A stretch of 64,000 nt of DNA, taken from assembly GCA_046760105.1 (NCBI GenBank), contig JBHIDJ010000001.1, positions 1 through 64,000 on the forward strand, written 5' to 3'. The position numbers were made by a program, and so were the translations under genes. The notes under the pieces are model-generated. The model was not told the DNA's origin, searched no databases, and saw only the letters and a program-made list of their open reading frames with translations. The first letter of the stretch is position 1; each line of letters opens with the position of its first letter. This stretch comes from JBHIDJ01 sp046760105. GTDB lineage: Bacteria; Pseudomonadota; Gammaproteobacteria; Acidiferrobacterales; SPGG2. Below, piece by piece: positions 34,338 through 44,231 of the stretch.

Positions 34338-37223
34338 ATGAAACTCGACGCGACATTCCTCCGGAGCAAAGTCGCACGCCGGATTTTTATACTGTTCATC
34401 GTATCCGCCCTTGTACCGATAGCAACCCTGGCGGTCCTCTCCTTCAGTCAGGTCACAACGCACCTGAACGAGCAGGCGCGGCGAAATCTGCATCAAGCAA
34501 GCAAGGCGGCCGGTATGGCCATTCTCGAACGGCTGTTGGGACTGGAGGCCGAATTACAAATGGCCACCCCCTATTTAAGAACTGATTCCGGTTCTTCCAT
34601 AGCTAAAGTTGCGGAGAATTTCGGTGCACGCCTGGGACAGCGCTTTACGGGCATCGTGCTGGTGGCTGATGACAACCGCCATGTCCCGCTCCTTGGGAAT
34701 GTTCAGAACCTGCCAAAACTGACTGAGGCAGAGCGCAGGCACATTGCCTCCGGCAACTCCATTATATCCAACCAGTATCGCGAAGGTCTCCCACCACGCC
34801 TATTTATCATCTCGGCACTTGATCCGAAGAATCTGGCACGAGAGTTTGTAGTAGGAGAAGTCAACACCACGTACCTTTGGGATGTTAGGGAGACATTGAG
34901 GCTGACAATGGAGTTTTGCGTTTTGGATTCCCAATACAGAATCCTATTTTGTTCTCACCCCGCCCCCCAAACCCTTACTAAAGAGGCCCAACACCAAGGA
35001 ACGGACTCTGCTCTGCGTCAACTCGCCTGGAAACAGGGGGAAGAAGATTACTTGGTAAACTTTTGGTCAATTTTTCTCAAGGCTGCATTCTTTGTTCCCA
35101 AATGGACTGTGGTGGTAGGTGAATCGAGATCCGAGGCACTCAAGGCGATAACGGGTTTCAAAGCTATCTTTCCAGCGGTCACTCTCATGGCAGTTCTGCT
35201 AGTACTGCTCCTCAGCATCAGTCAAATTCGACGGAGTCTGGTTCCGCTCGAAAATCTACGTGATGGGACCCGCAAGCTTGCTAATCGGGAATTCGATAGT
35301 CGGGTAGATGTGAGAAGCGGCGATGAATTTGAAGAGCTCGCCGACTCGTTTAACACGATGGCCTTTCGATTGGGGAGACAGTTCAATGTCTTGGCCACGA
35401 TGGCTGAAATCGACCGCCTCATACTCTCGGCATTGGATACCAAAAACATCGTCAAAACCGTATTGCTGCGAATGCCCGATATTGTTCTTTGCGACTTTGT
35501 CGGCGTTACCTTGGTCGACCCCGAGTCTTCTTACGCGGGACGAACTTTCGTCGGAGTCGATTCAACGGACGAACCGTCATCGTGCGAGATTGAATTAACG
35601 ACGGAAAACGCGCAGTCACTACACGATAATCCGGGACATCTCGAAATTCACAGTGACCGGGATCCTCCAAGTTATCTCCAACCTCTGGCGCGACAGGGCG
35701 CTCAATTTTATATAGTGTTGCCCATTTTCCTCGATGACGAACTTTCTGCACTCATTACGATGGGCTTCCAGGAAACCCCCGGCCTTAGCCAGGAAGATTG
35801 GACTCAGGCGCGTCGTTTTGCCGACCGGGTGGCCGTCGCGTTGTCGAACGCAAGCTGGGAAGAGAAGCTCTACCACAAGGCGCATTATGACGTGCTCACT
35901 GATCTCCCCAACCGTGTGCTACTAAAGGATCGTTTGCCGCAGGCACTCGTTCGTGCAAAACGCAACAGTAGCCAAGTGGCTGTATTGTTTCTCGATCTTG
36001 ATCGCTTTAAGTCCATCAATGACTCGCTGGGTCACGCCGCCGGTGACCTCTTCCTCCGGGAAATAACACGCCGCCTGGCTCGGTGTGTGCGTAGCGTCGA
36101 CACGATAGCCAGACTCGGTGGTGATGAATTCACGATCATTATCCCGGATATAGACCCTGAACAAGACGTCACATCGGACATTACCTTGATCGCGGATAAG
36201 GTCCTCTCGGTTATTGCAAAACCATTCATGCTTCATGGTCATGAAGTGAGCGCCACGGCGAGTATTGGCATCGCGCTGTATCCGCGGGACGCAGACAATT
36301 ACGATGAGCTGTTAAAAAACGCCGATTCCGCTATGTATCATGCCAAAGCGAAAGGCAGAGGCAATTACCAGTTCTACTCCCCAGACCTGAATGCCGCTGC
36401 GATTGAACGTCTGGATATGGAGAACAGCCTTCGCCATGCGCTCGAGCAGGCACAGTTTGAACTCTACTACCATCCACAGGTGGACATTCGCAGCGGGCAA
36501 ATCGTCGGCGCCGAAGCCTTGTTGCGATGGTGGCATCCGGAAAAAGGGCTCGTACAGCCGGTAAAATTTATCCCGCTGGCGGAGCACACTGGCCTGATCG
36601 TGCCGATCGGCGAGTGGGTGCTAAAGACCGCCTGCGCTCAGAACAGGACTTGGCGGAACGCAGGCTTTCCGCCGATCAGAGTCGCCGTCAACCTCGCTGC
36701 TCGTCAGTTCTCGGACCAGAATCTCGTACAAAAGGTAAAGCAGATCCTGTACGAAACCAAGCTCGAGCCAAGCGGCCTGGCGTTAGAGATTACCGAAGGT
36801 ACTGTTATGGAAGACATAGACGCGACTATTCAGACGCTCCATGAACTCAACGAAATGGGGCTTTATGTGGCAATAGACGACTTTGGGACTGGTTACTCCT
36901 CCTTGACCTACCTGAAGCAGTTTCCCATCCATGAGCTTAAGATAGACCAGTCGTTTGTGCGCGACATCACGACTGATCCCCATGATTCCGCAATTGTGGC
37001 CACGATTATTGGGCTCGGACATAGCCTGAACCTGAAAATCGTCGCCGAGGGTGTAGAAACCGAGGAACAGTTAGATATTTTGCGCTCTCGTCAGTGTAAC
37101 GAGTTCCAGGGTCACTTGACCAGCAAGCCACTCCCAGCTCGTGAATTCGAGGCGCTGCTCGAACAAACAGCGTGCCCGACGACGTCCGAGAAGCGTGCGT
37201 CATCAGGGTCCCCACACGCTTGA
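34338..37223 (+). CDS. Membrane sensor GGDEF-EAL protein (c-di-GMP turnover)
   Basis: 961 residues. Helix 1 (about 15-37), a periplasmic sensor region of ~240 residues, helix 2 (near 280-298), a HAMP linker, a GAF-like domain (about 350-510), then GGDEF and EAL. The GGDEF site is intact (ARLGGDEF), and RSVD five residues upstream is a product-inhibition I-site. The EAL site has GAEALLRW, NLAARQF, LEITEGT, IDDFGTGYSS, LKIDQSFV and AEGVET, all catalytic positions present. So it could make and degrade c-di-GMP. ATG 34338 lies 9 bp after the pseudopilin stop, so the two are probably cotranscribed. Confidence 0.95.
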   Translation: MKLDATFLRSKVARRIFILFIVSALVPIATLAVLSFSQVTTHLNEQARRNLHQASKAAGMAILERLLGLEAELQMATPYLRTDSGSSIAKVAENFGARLGQRFTGIVLVADDNRHVPLLGNVQNLPKLTEAERRHIASGNSIISNQYREGLPPRLFIISALDPKNLAREFVVGEVNTTYLWDVRETLRLTMEFCVLDSQYRILFCSHPAPQTLTKEAQHQGTDSALRQLAWKQGEEDYLVNFWSIFLKAAFFVPKWTVVVGESRSEALKAITGFKAIFPAVTLMAVLLVLLLSISQIRRSLVPLENLRDGTRKLANREFDSRVDVRSGDEFEELADSFNTMAFRLGRQFNVLATMAEIDRLILSALDTKNIVKTVLLRMPDIVLCDFVGVTLVDPESSYAGRTFVGVDSTDEPSSCEIELTTENAQSLHDNPGHLEIHSDRDPPSYLQPLARQGAQFYIVLPIFLDDELSALITMGFQETPGLSQEDWTQARRFADRVAVALSNASWEEKLYHKAHYDVLTDLPNRVLLKDRLPQALVRAKRNSSQVAVLFLDLDRFKSINDSLGHAAGDLFLREITRRLARCVRSVDTIARLGGDEFTIIIPDIDPEQDVTSDITLIADKVLSVIAKPFMLHGHEVSATASIGIALYPRDADNYDELLKNADSAMYHAKAKGRGNYQFYSPDLNAAAIERLDMENSLRHALEQAQFELYYHPQVDIRSGQIVGAEALLRWWHPEKGLVQPVKFIPLAEHTGLIVPIGEWVLKTACAQNRTWRNAGFPPIRVAVNLAARQFSDQNLVQKVKQILYETKLEPSGLALEITEGTVMEDIDATIQTLHELNEMGLYVAIDDFGTGYSSLTYLKQFPIHELKIDQSFVRDITTDPHDSAIVATIIGLGHSLNLKIVAEGVETEEQLDILRSRQCNEFQGHLTSKPLPAREFEALLEQTACPTTSEKRASSGSPHA

Positions 37224-37314
37224 CAGCGACGGCGAGCTCGTGCGCCACGCCAGTCTGGACAAACTCGGCGCGGAGATCCAAAAGCACGCGTTACAGAAAG
37301 AGTCAGAAGTGGCG

Positions 37315-37695
37315 TTAACTGGTATATAGCGTCACAACCGCGACCGCATATTCATCCTCGTCAGCGAGGCTGACATGCACTTCGGTAATGCCGTTGTCTT
37401 TGATGAACTCGGAGGCAAAGCCATTGAACTCGAGCAATGGTTTGCCCTTGGCATCATGATTAACACCGATTTGCCGCCACCCTAACCCGCCACTAAAACC
37501 CATGCCCATAGCCTTCACAGCGGCCTCCTTCGCGGCAAACCGGCGAGCGAGAAAGTGGGCGCGTTTTTTCTCCTTTTGATAGTCGTCAAGCTCGTGCTCG
37601 GTCAGGATCCGGCGAGGAAACTTTTCTCCAAAACGCTCGAGGTTCTTCTCCATGCGGATGACCCGCACAATATCCGTACCAATACCAAAAATCAT
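37315..37695 (-). CDS. acpS: Holo-[acyl-carrier-protein] synthase
   Basis: 126 residues. Transfers phosphopantetheine from CoA to ACP. The motifs MIFGIGTDIVRVIRM (catalytic Asp in GTDI) and FAAKEAAVKAMGMG (Glu for Mg2+) are intact. Overlaps pdxJ by 4 nt at the end of the lepA-to-acpS gene string. It converges with the GGDEF-EAL gene across 91 bp that hold no obvious gene. Confidence 0.96.
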   Translation of the reverse strand: MIFGIGTDIVRVIRMEKNLERFGEKFPRRILTEHELDDYQKEKKRAHFLARRFAAKEAAVKAMGMGFSGGLGWRQIGVNHDAKGKPLLEFNGFASEFIKDNGITEVHVSLADEDEYAVAVVTLYTS

Positions 37696-38420
37696 GTTGG
37701 CGACGCCTCGAGCATCAACCGCTTCATTTCCCGTACCGCTTCACCTAAGCCAGTGAATACCGCGCGCGCCACGATCGCATGACCGATATTGAGCTCCGCT
37801 ATACCGGGAATTGCAGCTATCGCCTGTACGTTGTGATAGTTCAATCCGTGGCCGGCGTTGACCTGGAGACCCAGGTCTAGTCCTTGCTTAACCGCCTCGT
37901 GGATGCGCGTGAGCTCGCTCGCCTGCGCAGTCGCACCTGTCGCATCGGCATAATGCCCGGTATGTATCTCAACCATCGGTGCTCTCGTCCTTGCGGCGGC
38001 GGTAAGCTGCTCGGAATCGGGGTCAATGAACAACGACACGCGCACATCAACGTCCTTGAGACGCGCACATACTTCTGTCAGCTCTTTTTGTAATGCAACC
38101 ACATTGAGCCCACCCTCGGTAGTCAGCTCTTCTCGCCGCTCGGGGACAAGGCAACAGTGTTCGGGCCCGATGTCTAGCGCGAACTTGACCATCTCCTCCA
38201 CTGCCGCCATTTCCAAATTCATGCGTGTCTGCAACACCTGCTTAAGGAGCTGGACATCACGCTCCCGAATATGCCGACGGTCTTCGCGCAGGTGCAGCGT
38301 GATGCTGTCCGCACCCGCCTGCTCGGCATCGATTGCCGCTTGCACAGGGTCGGGGTATCGTGTTCCGCGCACCTGGCGCAGAGTTGCCACGTGGTCGATG
38401 TTAACACCCAGTTCGATCAC
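37692..38420 (-). CDS. pdxJ: Pyridoxine 5'-phosphate synthase
   Basis: TIM-barrel enzyme of the DXP-dependent vitamin B6 route: condenses 3-amino-2-oxopropyl phosphate with deoxyxylulose 5-phosphate. Motifs LGVNIDHVATLRQVRGTRYPDP, LHLREDRRHI, MNLEMA, TEGGLNV, EIHTGHYAD and NAGHGLNYHN match E. coli PdxJ. The GTG at 38420 gives the short N-terminus seen in homologues; an ATG at 38447 lies within recO. About 242 residues. Confidence 0.95.
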   Translation of the reverse strand: MIELGVNIDHVATLRQVRGTRYPDPVQAAIDAEQAGADSITLHLREDRRHIRERDVQLLKQVLQTRMNLEMAAVEEMVKFALDIGPEHCCLVPERREELTTEGGLNVVALQKELTEVCARLKDVDVRVSLFIDPDSEQLTAAARTRAPMVEIHTGHYADATGATAQASELTRIHEAVKQGLDLGLQVNAGHGLNYHNVQAIAAIPGIAELNIGHAIVARAVFTGLGEAVREMKRLMLEASPT

Positions 38421-38430
38421 CGCGAGTCTC

Positions 38431-39171
38431 TCAGTCAGTCCCAACAACGGGTGCCTGCTGCAGGTCGCGAAACAGCTTCCGGCTATTTAATGGTTTTCCA
38501 CCAAGATACTCATCAAGCACAACGCGCATGAGTATCTTGGTTTCTCTCAGTGCGGTCACGTCATTCAAGCTCTCACGGGCCAGTGCGAGCAGGCTGGAAC
38601 CCTGTATTCTCACTCCTCGCTTCGGACCTTGCACCCCAGTCTCGGCGACTCGAACCGGCCCGCGATTGACGATGTACTCGTAAATGGCATCGGATTGAAT
38701 AGGCGCATTATCGTCGATCTCATTATTGAGCACTAGCCCATAACCAACTTCCTGCAGGAGACGTTTTTCAAATATCCGCAGCGTACGTTCGGACCCCTTA
38801 TCTAGTTGCAATGCTTTCAATGATGACTGATAGGTGTCGAATAGCGACTCGTGCGGATCATGACGGTGCAGTAACCGTAGCAATAACTCGTTCATATAAA
38901 ACCCGCAATACAAGCCGACACCGCTGAGAAAGATCGTATCATCGGCGGGCTCGACCCCCGACAGCACCGGCAATTCGCCTCGCCCACTCCACCCGATAAA
39001 CAGCGGTTGGAAGCATTCCAACGGGGTACGCTGTCTAACGCGCGCGCGTCGTACTCCCTTGGCCAGCAACCCTAGTCGGCCGTATGCACGGGTAAACACT
39101 TCGAGCAGGAGGCTGGTCTCGCCATAGCTGTAGTGGTGCAACACATAGGCTGGCTGTTGGCTAACTCGCAT
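38431..39171 (-). CDS. recO: DNA repair protein RecO
   Basis: 246 residues. RecO loads RecA with RecR in the RecFOR gap-repair pathway. N-terminal OB domain (QPAYVLHHYSYGETSLLLEVFTRAYGRLGLLAKGVRR) and a helical C-terminal domain with YCGFYMNELLLRLLHRHDPHESLFDTY are typical. In the gammaproteobacterial order between era and pdxJ. The 144-bp gap upstream, before era, contains a dispersed repeat. Confidence 0.94.
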   Translation of the reverse strand: MRVSQQPAYVLHHYSYGETSLLLEVFTRAYGRLGLLAKGVRRARVRQRTPLECFQPLFIGWSGRGELPVLSGVEPADDTIFLSGVGLYCGFYMNELLLRLLHRHDPHESLFDTYQSSLKALQLDKGSERTLRIFEKRLLQEVGYGLVLNNEIDDNAPIQSDAIYEYIVNRGPVRVAETGVQGPKRGVRIQGSSLLALARESLNDVTALRETKILMRVVLDEYLGGKPLNSRKLFRDLQQAPVVGTD

Positions 39172-39195
39172 CGCTCAGAACTTATAGACCGTGGC

Positions 39196-39300
39196 AGTAA
39201 ACGCAGAGCACGCAAAGGCGCAGAGAACGCAGAGATTATATCTATTTCATCTGCTCATTAAACTCTCTGCGCGCTCCGCGTCTCCGCGCTCTCTTGCGTA
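39196..39300. repeat. Dispersed imperfect palindrome (CGCAGAG-type)
   Basis: The left arm is rich in GCAGAG/ACGCAGAG units and the right arm has matching CTCTGCG/CTCCGCG units, around an AT-rich centre. This resembles small palindromic elements scattered between genes in many proteobacteria. It lies between era and recO; transcription probably runs through it. Confidence 0.6.
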
Positions 39301-39315
39301 GATCGGTAAGCGCTT

Positions 39316-40212
39316 CTACTCGTCTCCGTACTGGAGGCTTCGGAGCAGCGCCTCACTGTCCGCCCAGCCCTGTCGTACTTTGACCCATAATTCAAGATAA
39401 ACTTTGCAACCAAACAAGGTCTCCATCTCGTGGCGCGCTCGCTGACCGATTGTCTTAAGCCGTTCACCGCGTTGGCCGATGATAATCGCCTTTTGGCCTT
39501 CCCTTTCCACCCAGATCACGGCGTTGATATGAAGGACTTTATGCGCCCGTTCGAATCCTTCGACACCTACCGCGACGGCATAGGGAACTTCTTCGCGTAA
39601 ATCGCGAAACACCTGCTCACGTACGAGTTCTGCAGCGACAAACCTCTCGTCACGATTCGTGGTCTGACCTTCTGGAAAAAGCGGGGGCTGTTGCGGCAAT
39701 TGACTCAGGATCGCGCACTCCAAGTCATCGACATTCTCGCCTGTGAGCGCACACACAGGAATGATTTCGGCAAAATTCATGCGCTCAGACACGTCTTTGA
39801 TGAGCGGCAGCAATTGAGCACGGTCTTTCAATTTATCCATTTTGTTAATGACCAGGATGACTGGAGAGGGCTGTCCGCGTACTAAATTCATGACATGCTC
39901 GTCCGCCGCTGTCCAGCCGTCTGCAGCGATCAGCCACACGACGCAATCCACACCTTCGAGACTTCCGCGAGCGGCTCGGTTCATATACCGACCGAGCATG
40001 CTTTTAGCACCCTCGTGCAGACCTGGTGTGTCGACATAAACGATTTGGGCATGCTCGTCAGTCTTGATGCCCAGTATCCGCGCGCGTGTCGTCTGCGGAC
40101 GGTGGGACGTGATGCTGATCTTGCGCGCTACCAGCCGGTTGACCAGCGTCGATTTACCGACGTTCGGCCGACCAACTACTGCGGCCAGGCCACAGCGGAA
40201 ATCCTCAGGCAC
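39316..40212 (-). CDS. era: GTPase Era
   Basis: 298 residues. Essential GTPase for 16S rRNA processing and 30S assembly. G motifs GRPNVGKSTLVN (G1), DTPGLHEG (G3) and INKMDKL (G4). The C-terminal KH domain includes VIWVEREGQKAIIIGQRGERLKTIG. Overlaps rnc by 8 nt. Confidence 0.97.
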   Translation of the reverse strand: MPEDFRCGLAAVVGRPNVGKSTLVNRLVARKISITSHRPQTTRARILGIKTDEHAQIVYVDTPGLHEGAKSMLGRYMNRAARGSLEGVDCVVWLIAADGWTAADEHVMNLVRGQPSPVILVINKMDKLKDRAQLLPLIKDVSERMNFAEIIPVCALTGENVDDLECAILSQLPQQPPLFPEGQTTNRDERFVAAELVREQVFRDLREEVPYAVAVGVEGFERAHKVLHINAVIWVEREGQKAIIIGQRGERLKTIGQRARHEMETLFGCKVYLELWVKVRQGWADSEALLRSLQYGDE

Positions 40213-40891
40213 TGGGATGTACCGCCAGCAGCTTCAGCGCCGTGGTAGCCGCCTCTTGTTCCGCGGTGCGGCGACTCTTGCCGCTACCTTGCACTGGTTG
40301 CTCAAGCCCCGGTACAACGCACTCGACGTGAAAAGTCTGCTCGTGGGCTTCGCCCGTAACCGCCACGATGTTATACACAGGTGTGGCGAGCAATCGCTTC
40401 TGCAGATACTCCTGAAGTTGCGTCTTGGGGTCTTTCCGCAGAGTTTCCGGAGTAACGTCGGCAAGCACGTCGCGGTAAGCGGCGAGGATGACTGAACGTG
40501 CGTGGTCGATATTCGTGTCTAGAAAGATCGCGCCAAACACTGCCTCGAGTGCGTCCGCGAGTATAGAGTCGCGCTCGAAACCCCCGCTTTTCAGCTCGCC
40601 AGCACCAAGCCGAAGATGATCGCCTAATCTGAGTTGTCGCGCGAGCCGGGCCAGCGTCTCTTTTTTCACGAGGCTTGCGCGCAGGCGCGTCAACTCACCT
40701 TCGCTAAGATCGGGGTAACGTTCATAGAGCGCCGCCGAGATAGCAAAGTTGAGGACGCTGTCCCCTAAGAACTCAAGCCTTTCGTAGTTATCCGCGCCCT
40801 TGCTCGAATGTGTCAGCGCGCATTCGAGCAGTTCTAGATCTCTAAATTCATAGTTTAACTGGCGACAGAATTCAGCGAGTCCGCTACTCAA
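40205..40891 (-). CDS. rnc: Ribonuclease III
   Basis: 228 residues. Cleaves double-stranded RNA in rRNA and mRNA processing. The signature NYERLEFLGDSVLNFAIS, catalytic ALADALEAVFGAIFLD, and a C-terminal double-stranded-RNA-binding domain with GSGKSRRTAEQEAATTALKLL are all seen. Overlaps the DUF4845 gene by 8 nt. Confidence 0.97.
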   Translation of the reverse strand: MSSGLAEFCRQLNYEFRDLELLECALTHSSKGADNYERLEFLGDSVLNFAISAALYERYPDLSEGELTRLRASLVKKETLARLARQLRLGDHLRLGAGELKSGGFERDSILADALEAVFGAIFLDTNIDHARSVILAAYRDVLADVTPETLRKDPKTQLQEYLQKRLLATPVYNIVAVTGEAHEQTFHVECVVPGLEQPVQGSGKSRRTAEQEAATTALKLLAVHPSA

Positions 40892-41261
40892 ACGCAGGAA
40901 CCTCTGCCTCGTGATTGAATTCGAGCAATGCAGAGATATTCAGAACCAGTGGTATCTGAACCTCGTATTCGATCTTGATTATCTTTAACTTCCCTCGGCG
41001 TTCAATGACGATATCCTGGAGCGCTACGTGCGTGATGTCATCGATATCGAAGCGCTTGCGCAGCGCTTCTCTAATCGCCGGATTCGTCATACCACTGTTT
41101 TCTGCTTGCCTCTCCACGCTGTCGAGCGCGCCCTTTATTTTAAGGTCATCGAGGTACGCGGGTATAAGCTTAAACAAGAGCAACGCGAAAAAGACTACCA
41201 ACAGGGAGATCACCAACACACCCCACATCGTCACCCCGTGCTCGCGTGATTTGATGTTCAT
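40884..41261 (-). CDS. DUF4845 single-pass membrane protein
   Basis: 125 residues from ATG 41261, the best-spaced start after GAGG (an ATG at 41267 is too close). One helix (TMWGVLVISLLVVFFALLLFKLIPAYL) and a small periplasmic or cytosolic domain. Always found between lepB and rnc in many gammaproteobacteria; function unknown. The longer open frame to 41354 lies inside lepB and is not used. Confidence 0.88.
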   Translation of the reverse strand: MNIKSREHGVTMWGVLVISLLVVFFALLLFKLIPAYLDDLKIKGALDSVERQAENSGMTNPAIREALRKRFDIDDITHVALQDIVIERRGKLKIIKIEYEVQIPLVLNISALLEFNHEAEVPAFE

Positions 41262-41292
41262 TAGCATGTCCTCAAACCTTTTGCCTTTGACT

Positions 41293-42132
41293 CTAGTGTA
41301 TCGAATCTCCGATACGATGCCAGACGATACGATTCCATAACCAGCCGCTATCACTTCTCGTGTCTAAGCTAAACCAAACAAGAAAGGCTCTTCCTACCAA
41401 ATTCTGGTTCGGTACATAGCCCCAAAACCGGCTGTCATTGCTACGATCGCGGTTATCGCCCATGACAAAGTAATGGTTCGCCGGCACGACGAACTTCACG
41501 GCACCGAAGGCGGGCTTACCGATCGTCAGGATCTCATGTGCTGCCTCACCTAACTCCTCGGTAAATCGCTGAGCCTCGATCGTCTGATGCCCGGACTCTC
41601 TCAAGGTATACGGACGCGGGTCCCGCTGGGACACCAATTCATCATTGATATAGAGCCGTTTGTCCTTATATACGATCTCGTCGCCCGGCAGCCCCACTAC
41701 TCGCTTAATATAATTTATAGATGTATCTCCAGGAAAACGGAAGACGATTACATCGCCTCGCTTGGGCGCACGTACATCGACGATTTTGCTGTTTATTACG
41801 GGGACCCTTATGCCATAGGCGAATTTGTTTACCAGAATGAAGTCTCCCACCAGCAGGCTGGGCAACATCGATCCGGACGGGATCCGGAACGGTTCGACGA
41901 GAAATGAGCGCAACAAAAAGACGATCAGGATCACCGGGAAGAATGCACGTGCATATTCAACATACAGGGGTTCCTTCAACGCCTTCTCCACGGCCTTGTT
42001 GCTGCCCCCGGCTCGTAAGATGGCTTCGGCATTCCGCTTACGGCCCGGCATGCTGATGACGCGATCCACCAGCCAAATCAGCCCAGTAGCGCAAAGTGCT
42101 ATCAACATCACAAGTGCAAAATCCATGATCAC
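41293..42132 (-). CDS. lepB: Signal peptidase I
   Basis: 279 residues. Removes signal peptides from exported proteins. Two N-terminal helices; the catalytic Ser is in IPSGSMLPSL and the Lys in INYIKRVVGLPGDEI. VMGDNRDRSNDSRFWGYVP (box E) is intact. Overlaps lepA by 4 nt. Confidence 0.97.
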   Translation of the reverse strand: MIMDFALVMLIALCATGLIWLVDRVISMPGRKRNAEAILRAGGSNKAVEKALKEPLYVEYARAFFPVILIVFLLRSFLVEPFRIPSGSMLPSLLVGDFILVNKFAYGIRVPVINSKIVDVRAPKRGDVIVFRFPGDTSINYIKRVVGLPGDEIVYKDKRLYINDELVSQRDPRPYTLRESGHQTIEAQRFTEELGEAAHEILTIGKPAFGAVKFVVPANHYFVMGDNRDRSNDSRFWGYVPNQNLVGRAFLVWFSLDTRSDSGWLWNRIVWHRIGDSIH

Positions 42133-43937
42133 TTCTCCGCCACCCTCAGCACTGCCAGGAACGCTTCTTGCGGGATCTCTACTGATCCAAGTTGCTTCAT
42201 GCGTTTCTTGCCCTCTTTTTGTTTCTCCAACAGTTTCCGCTTACGCGTGACGTCGCCCCCGTAGCACTTGGCGGTGACATTCTTGCGCAGCGCTTTCACG
42301 GTCTCGCGTGCGATAATGCGTGATCCTATCGCGGCTTGAATAGCGACATCGAACATCTGCCGCGGTATGATCTCCTTCAGGCGCTTTACCAGCTCGCGAC
42401 CGCGATAAGGCCCGTGGTCATGGTGCACGATAGTCGAGAGCGCGTCGACCCGCCCCCCATTAATAAGTATGTCAAGCTTGCACACTTGTGAGGCACGGAA
42501 CTCGAGAAAATCATAGTCGAATGATGCATAACCACGGCTTACGGACTTAAGCCGATCAAAGAAATCCAAAACGACCTCATTAAGCGGCAAATCATAGGTC
42601 AATATGACCTGCTTTCCCAGGTAATGCATGTTCTGCTGGATGCCACGCTTTTCTACGCACAGCCCGATCACCGCACCGACATAATCTTGAGGGACCAGGA
42701 TCGTCGCTCGTATCACCGGCTCGCGAATCTCCAGGATACGTGACGGATCCGGCATTTTCACCGGATTGTCTATGTTAATCACATCACCGCTCTTCGTCAG
42801 CGCCTCGTAAACCACTGTCGGTGCCGTGGTGATCAGCCTCAGTCCATGCTCGCGTTCCAATCGCTCTTGCACGATCTCCATGTGTAACAGCCCAAGAAAA
42901 CCGCAACGGAAACCGAAGCCCAGCGCCTCAGACGTTTCCGGCTCGCAATAGAGCGAGGCGTCATTCAAGCGCAGCTTCTCCAGTGCATCCCGAAATGCGT
43001 CGTAGTCGCCGGAGTCCGCCGGATAGAGGCCGGCAAATACCCGTGGTTTGATCTCCTTAAACCCAGGTAACGGTGCAGCAGCCGGACGCTCCACGCTCGT
43101 GATCGTGTCACCGACCCGCGCCCCACGGATATCCTTCACCCCAGCTATGACGAAACCCACCTGTCCAGCCCGCAACTGACCTACCGTTCGCCGTTTGGGC
43201 GTAAATATGCCCATCTGCTCGGTTACATACTGTCGCCCGGTGGCCATCAGGCGTATTCGTTGCTTTGCGCGCAGGGTGCCCTGCATGACCCGTACCAGCG
43301 AGATCGTGCCGAGGTAATTGTCAAACCAGGAATCAATAATAAGTGCTTGCAAGGATGCGTCCGGATCTCCTTTGGGTGCAGGAATGCGCGTAACAATAGC
43401 CTCTAGGATATTCTGCACGCCGTCGCCAGTCTTCGCGCTCGCGCGAATTGCATCCTGTGCCTCGATGCCGATGATTTCCTCGATCTCTACAATCGTCCGT
43501 TCCGGATCGGCTATCGGAAGGTCAATTTTATTCAAAACTGGCAGGATCTCGAGGTGCAACTCAGACGCCGTGTAACAATTCGCCACTGTCTGCGCCTGCA
43601 CACCCTGCCCCGCATCCACGACCAGTAAGGCACCTTCACAAGCTGTCAGCGAACGTGACACTTCGTAAGAAAAGTCTACGTGCCCAGGCGTATCGATCAT
43701 GTTCAAACGATACGTCTTGCCATCGCGAGCGACGTAATCAAGCGCGACACTTTGCGCCTTGATGGTAATGCCACGCTCGCGTTCTAACTCCATCGAGTCC
43801 AGCACCTGGTCGGCCATTTCCCGGTCGGCTAACGCGCCACACAGCTCAATGAACCGGTCAGCAAGCGTGGATTTGCCATGATCGATATGCGCGATGATCG
43901 AAAAATTGCGAATTAAGCTGTGGTGTTCGCCACTCAT
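42129..43937 (-). CDS. lepA: Elongation factor 4 (LepA)
   Basis: 602 residues. Ribosome-binding GTPase that can back-translocate stalled ribosomes. AHIDHGKSTLADRF, DTPGHVDFSYEVSRSL and NKIDLP are the G motifs; the C-terminal CTD with GGDVTRKRKLLEKQKEGKKRMK is diagnostic for LepA. First gene of the lepA-lepB-DUF4845-rnc-era-recO-pdxJ-acpS string. Confidence 0.98.
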   Translation of the reverse strand: MSGEHHSLIRNFSIIAHIDHGKSTLADRFIELCGALADREMADQVLDSMELERERGITIKAQSVALDYVARDGKTYRLNMIDTPGHVDFSYEVSRSLTACEGALLVVDAGQGVQAQTVANCYTASELHLEILPVLNKIDLPIADPERTIVEIEEIIGIEAQDAIRASAKTGDGVQNILEAIVTRIPAPKGDPDASLQALIIDSWFDNYLGTISLVRVMQGTLRAKQRIRLMATGRQYVTEQMGIFTPKRRTVGQLRAGQVGFVIAGVKDIRGARVGDTITSVERPAAAPLPGFKEIKPRVFAGLYPADSGDYDAFRDALEKLRLNDASLYCEPETSEALGFGFRCGFLGLLHMEIVQERLEREHGLRLITTAPTVVYEALTKSGDVINIDNPVKMPDPSRILEIREPVIRATILVPQDYVGAVIGLCVEKRGIQQNMHYLGKQVILTYDLPLNEVVLDFFDRLKSVSRGYASFDYDFLEFRASQVCKLDILINGGRVDALSTIVHHDHGPYRGRELVKRLKEIIPRQMFDVAIQAAIGSRIIARETVKALRKNVTAKCYGGDVTRKRKLLEKQKEGKKRMKQLGSVEIPQEAFLAVLRVAEK

Positions 43938-44006
43938 GCGGTTGCCCGCGCTGCAAGCTCCACCAAGCCGCGGCTGCAGCCGCTGTCGTTCAGGTCAGCA
44001 AGCAAG

Positions 44007-44027
44007 AAAAAGGCGCCTGCTGCGCCC
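44007..44027 (-). terminator. Rho-independent terminator of the rpoE operon
   Basis: Read on the minus strand: stem GGCGC / GCGCC around a 5-nt loop, followed by a run of T (TTTTTCTT). It lies 200 bp downstream of the rseB stop and 70 bp before the lepA start, so it separates the two transcription units. The 294-bp gap shows no gene. Confidence 0.65.
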
Positions 44028-44231
44028 GTTTGTTTAATAACCATGAATCGGTGAAACATACATAATCATAGCTTATTGGCGCGCCGCTTGAATACTCCTG
44101 AGGGGTATACGCACGCGACGCCATCGGCACAACGCTCGTTACCACGCCTCACAGAAAGGGATAGCAACACATAAAGGAAGAATTGGGCCACGAAGGAAGA
44201 TGCGAGTGTTCTACGCCGCAGCCCATCCCAT

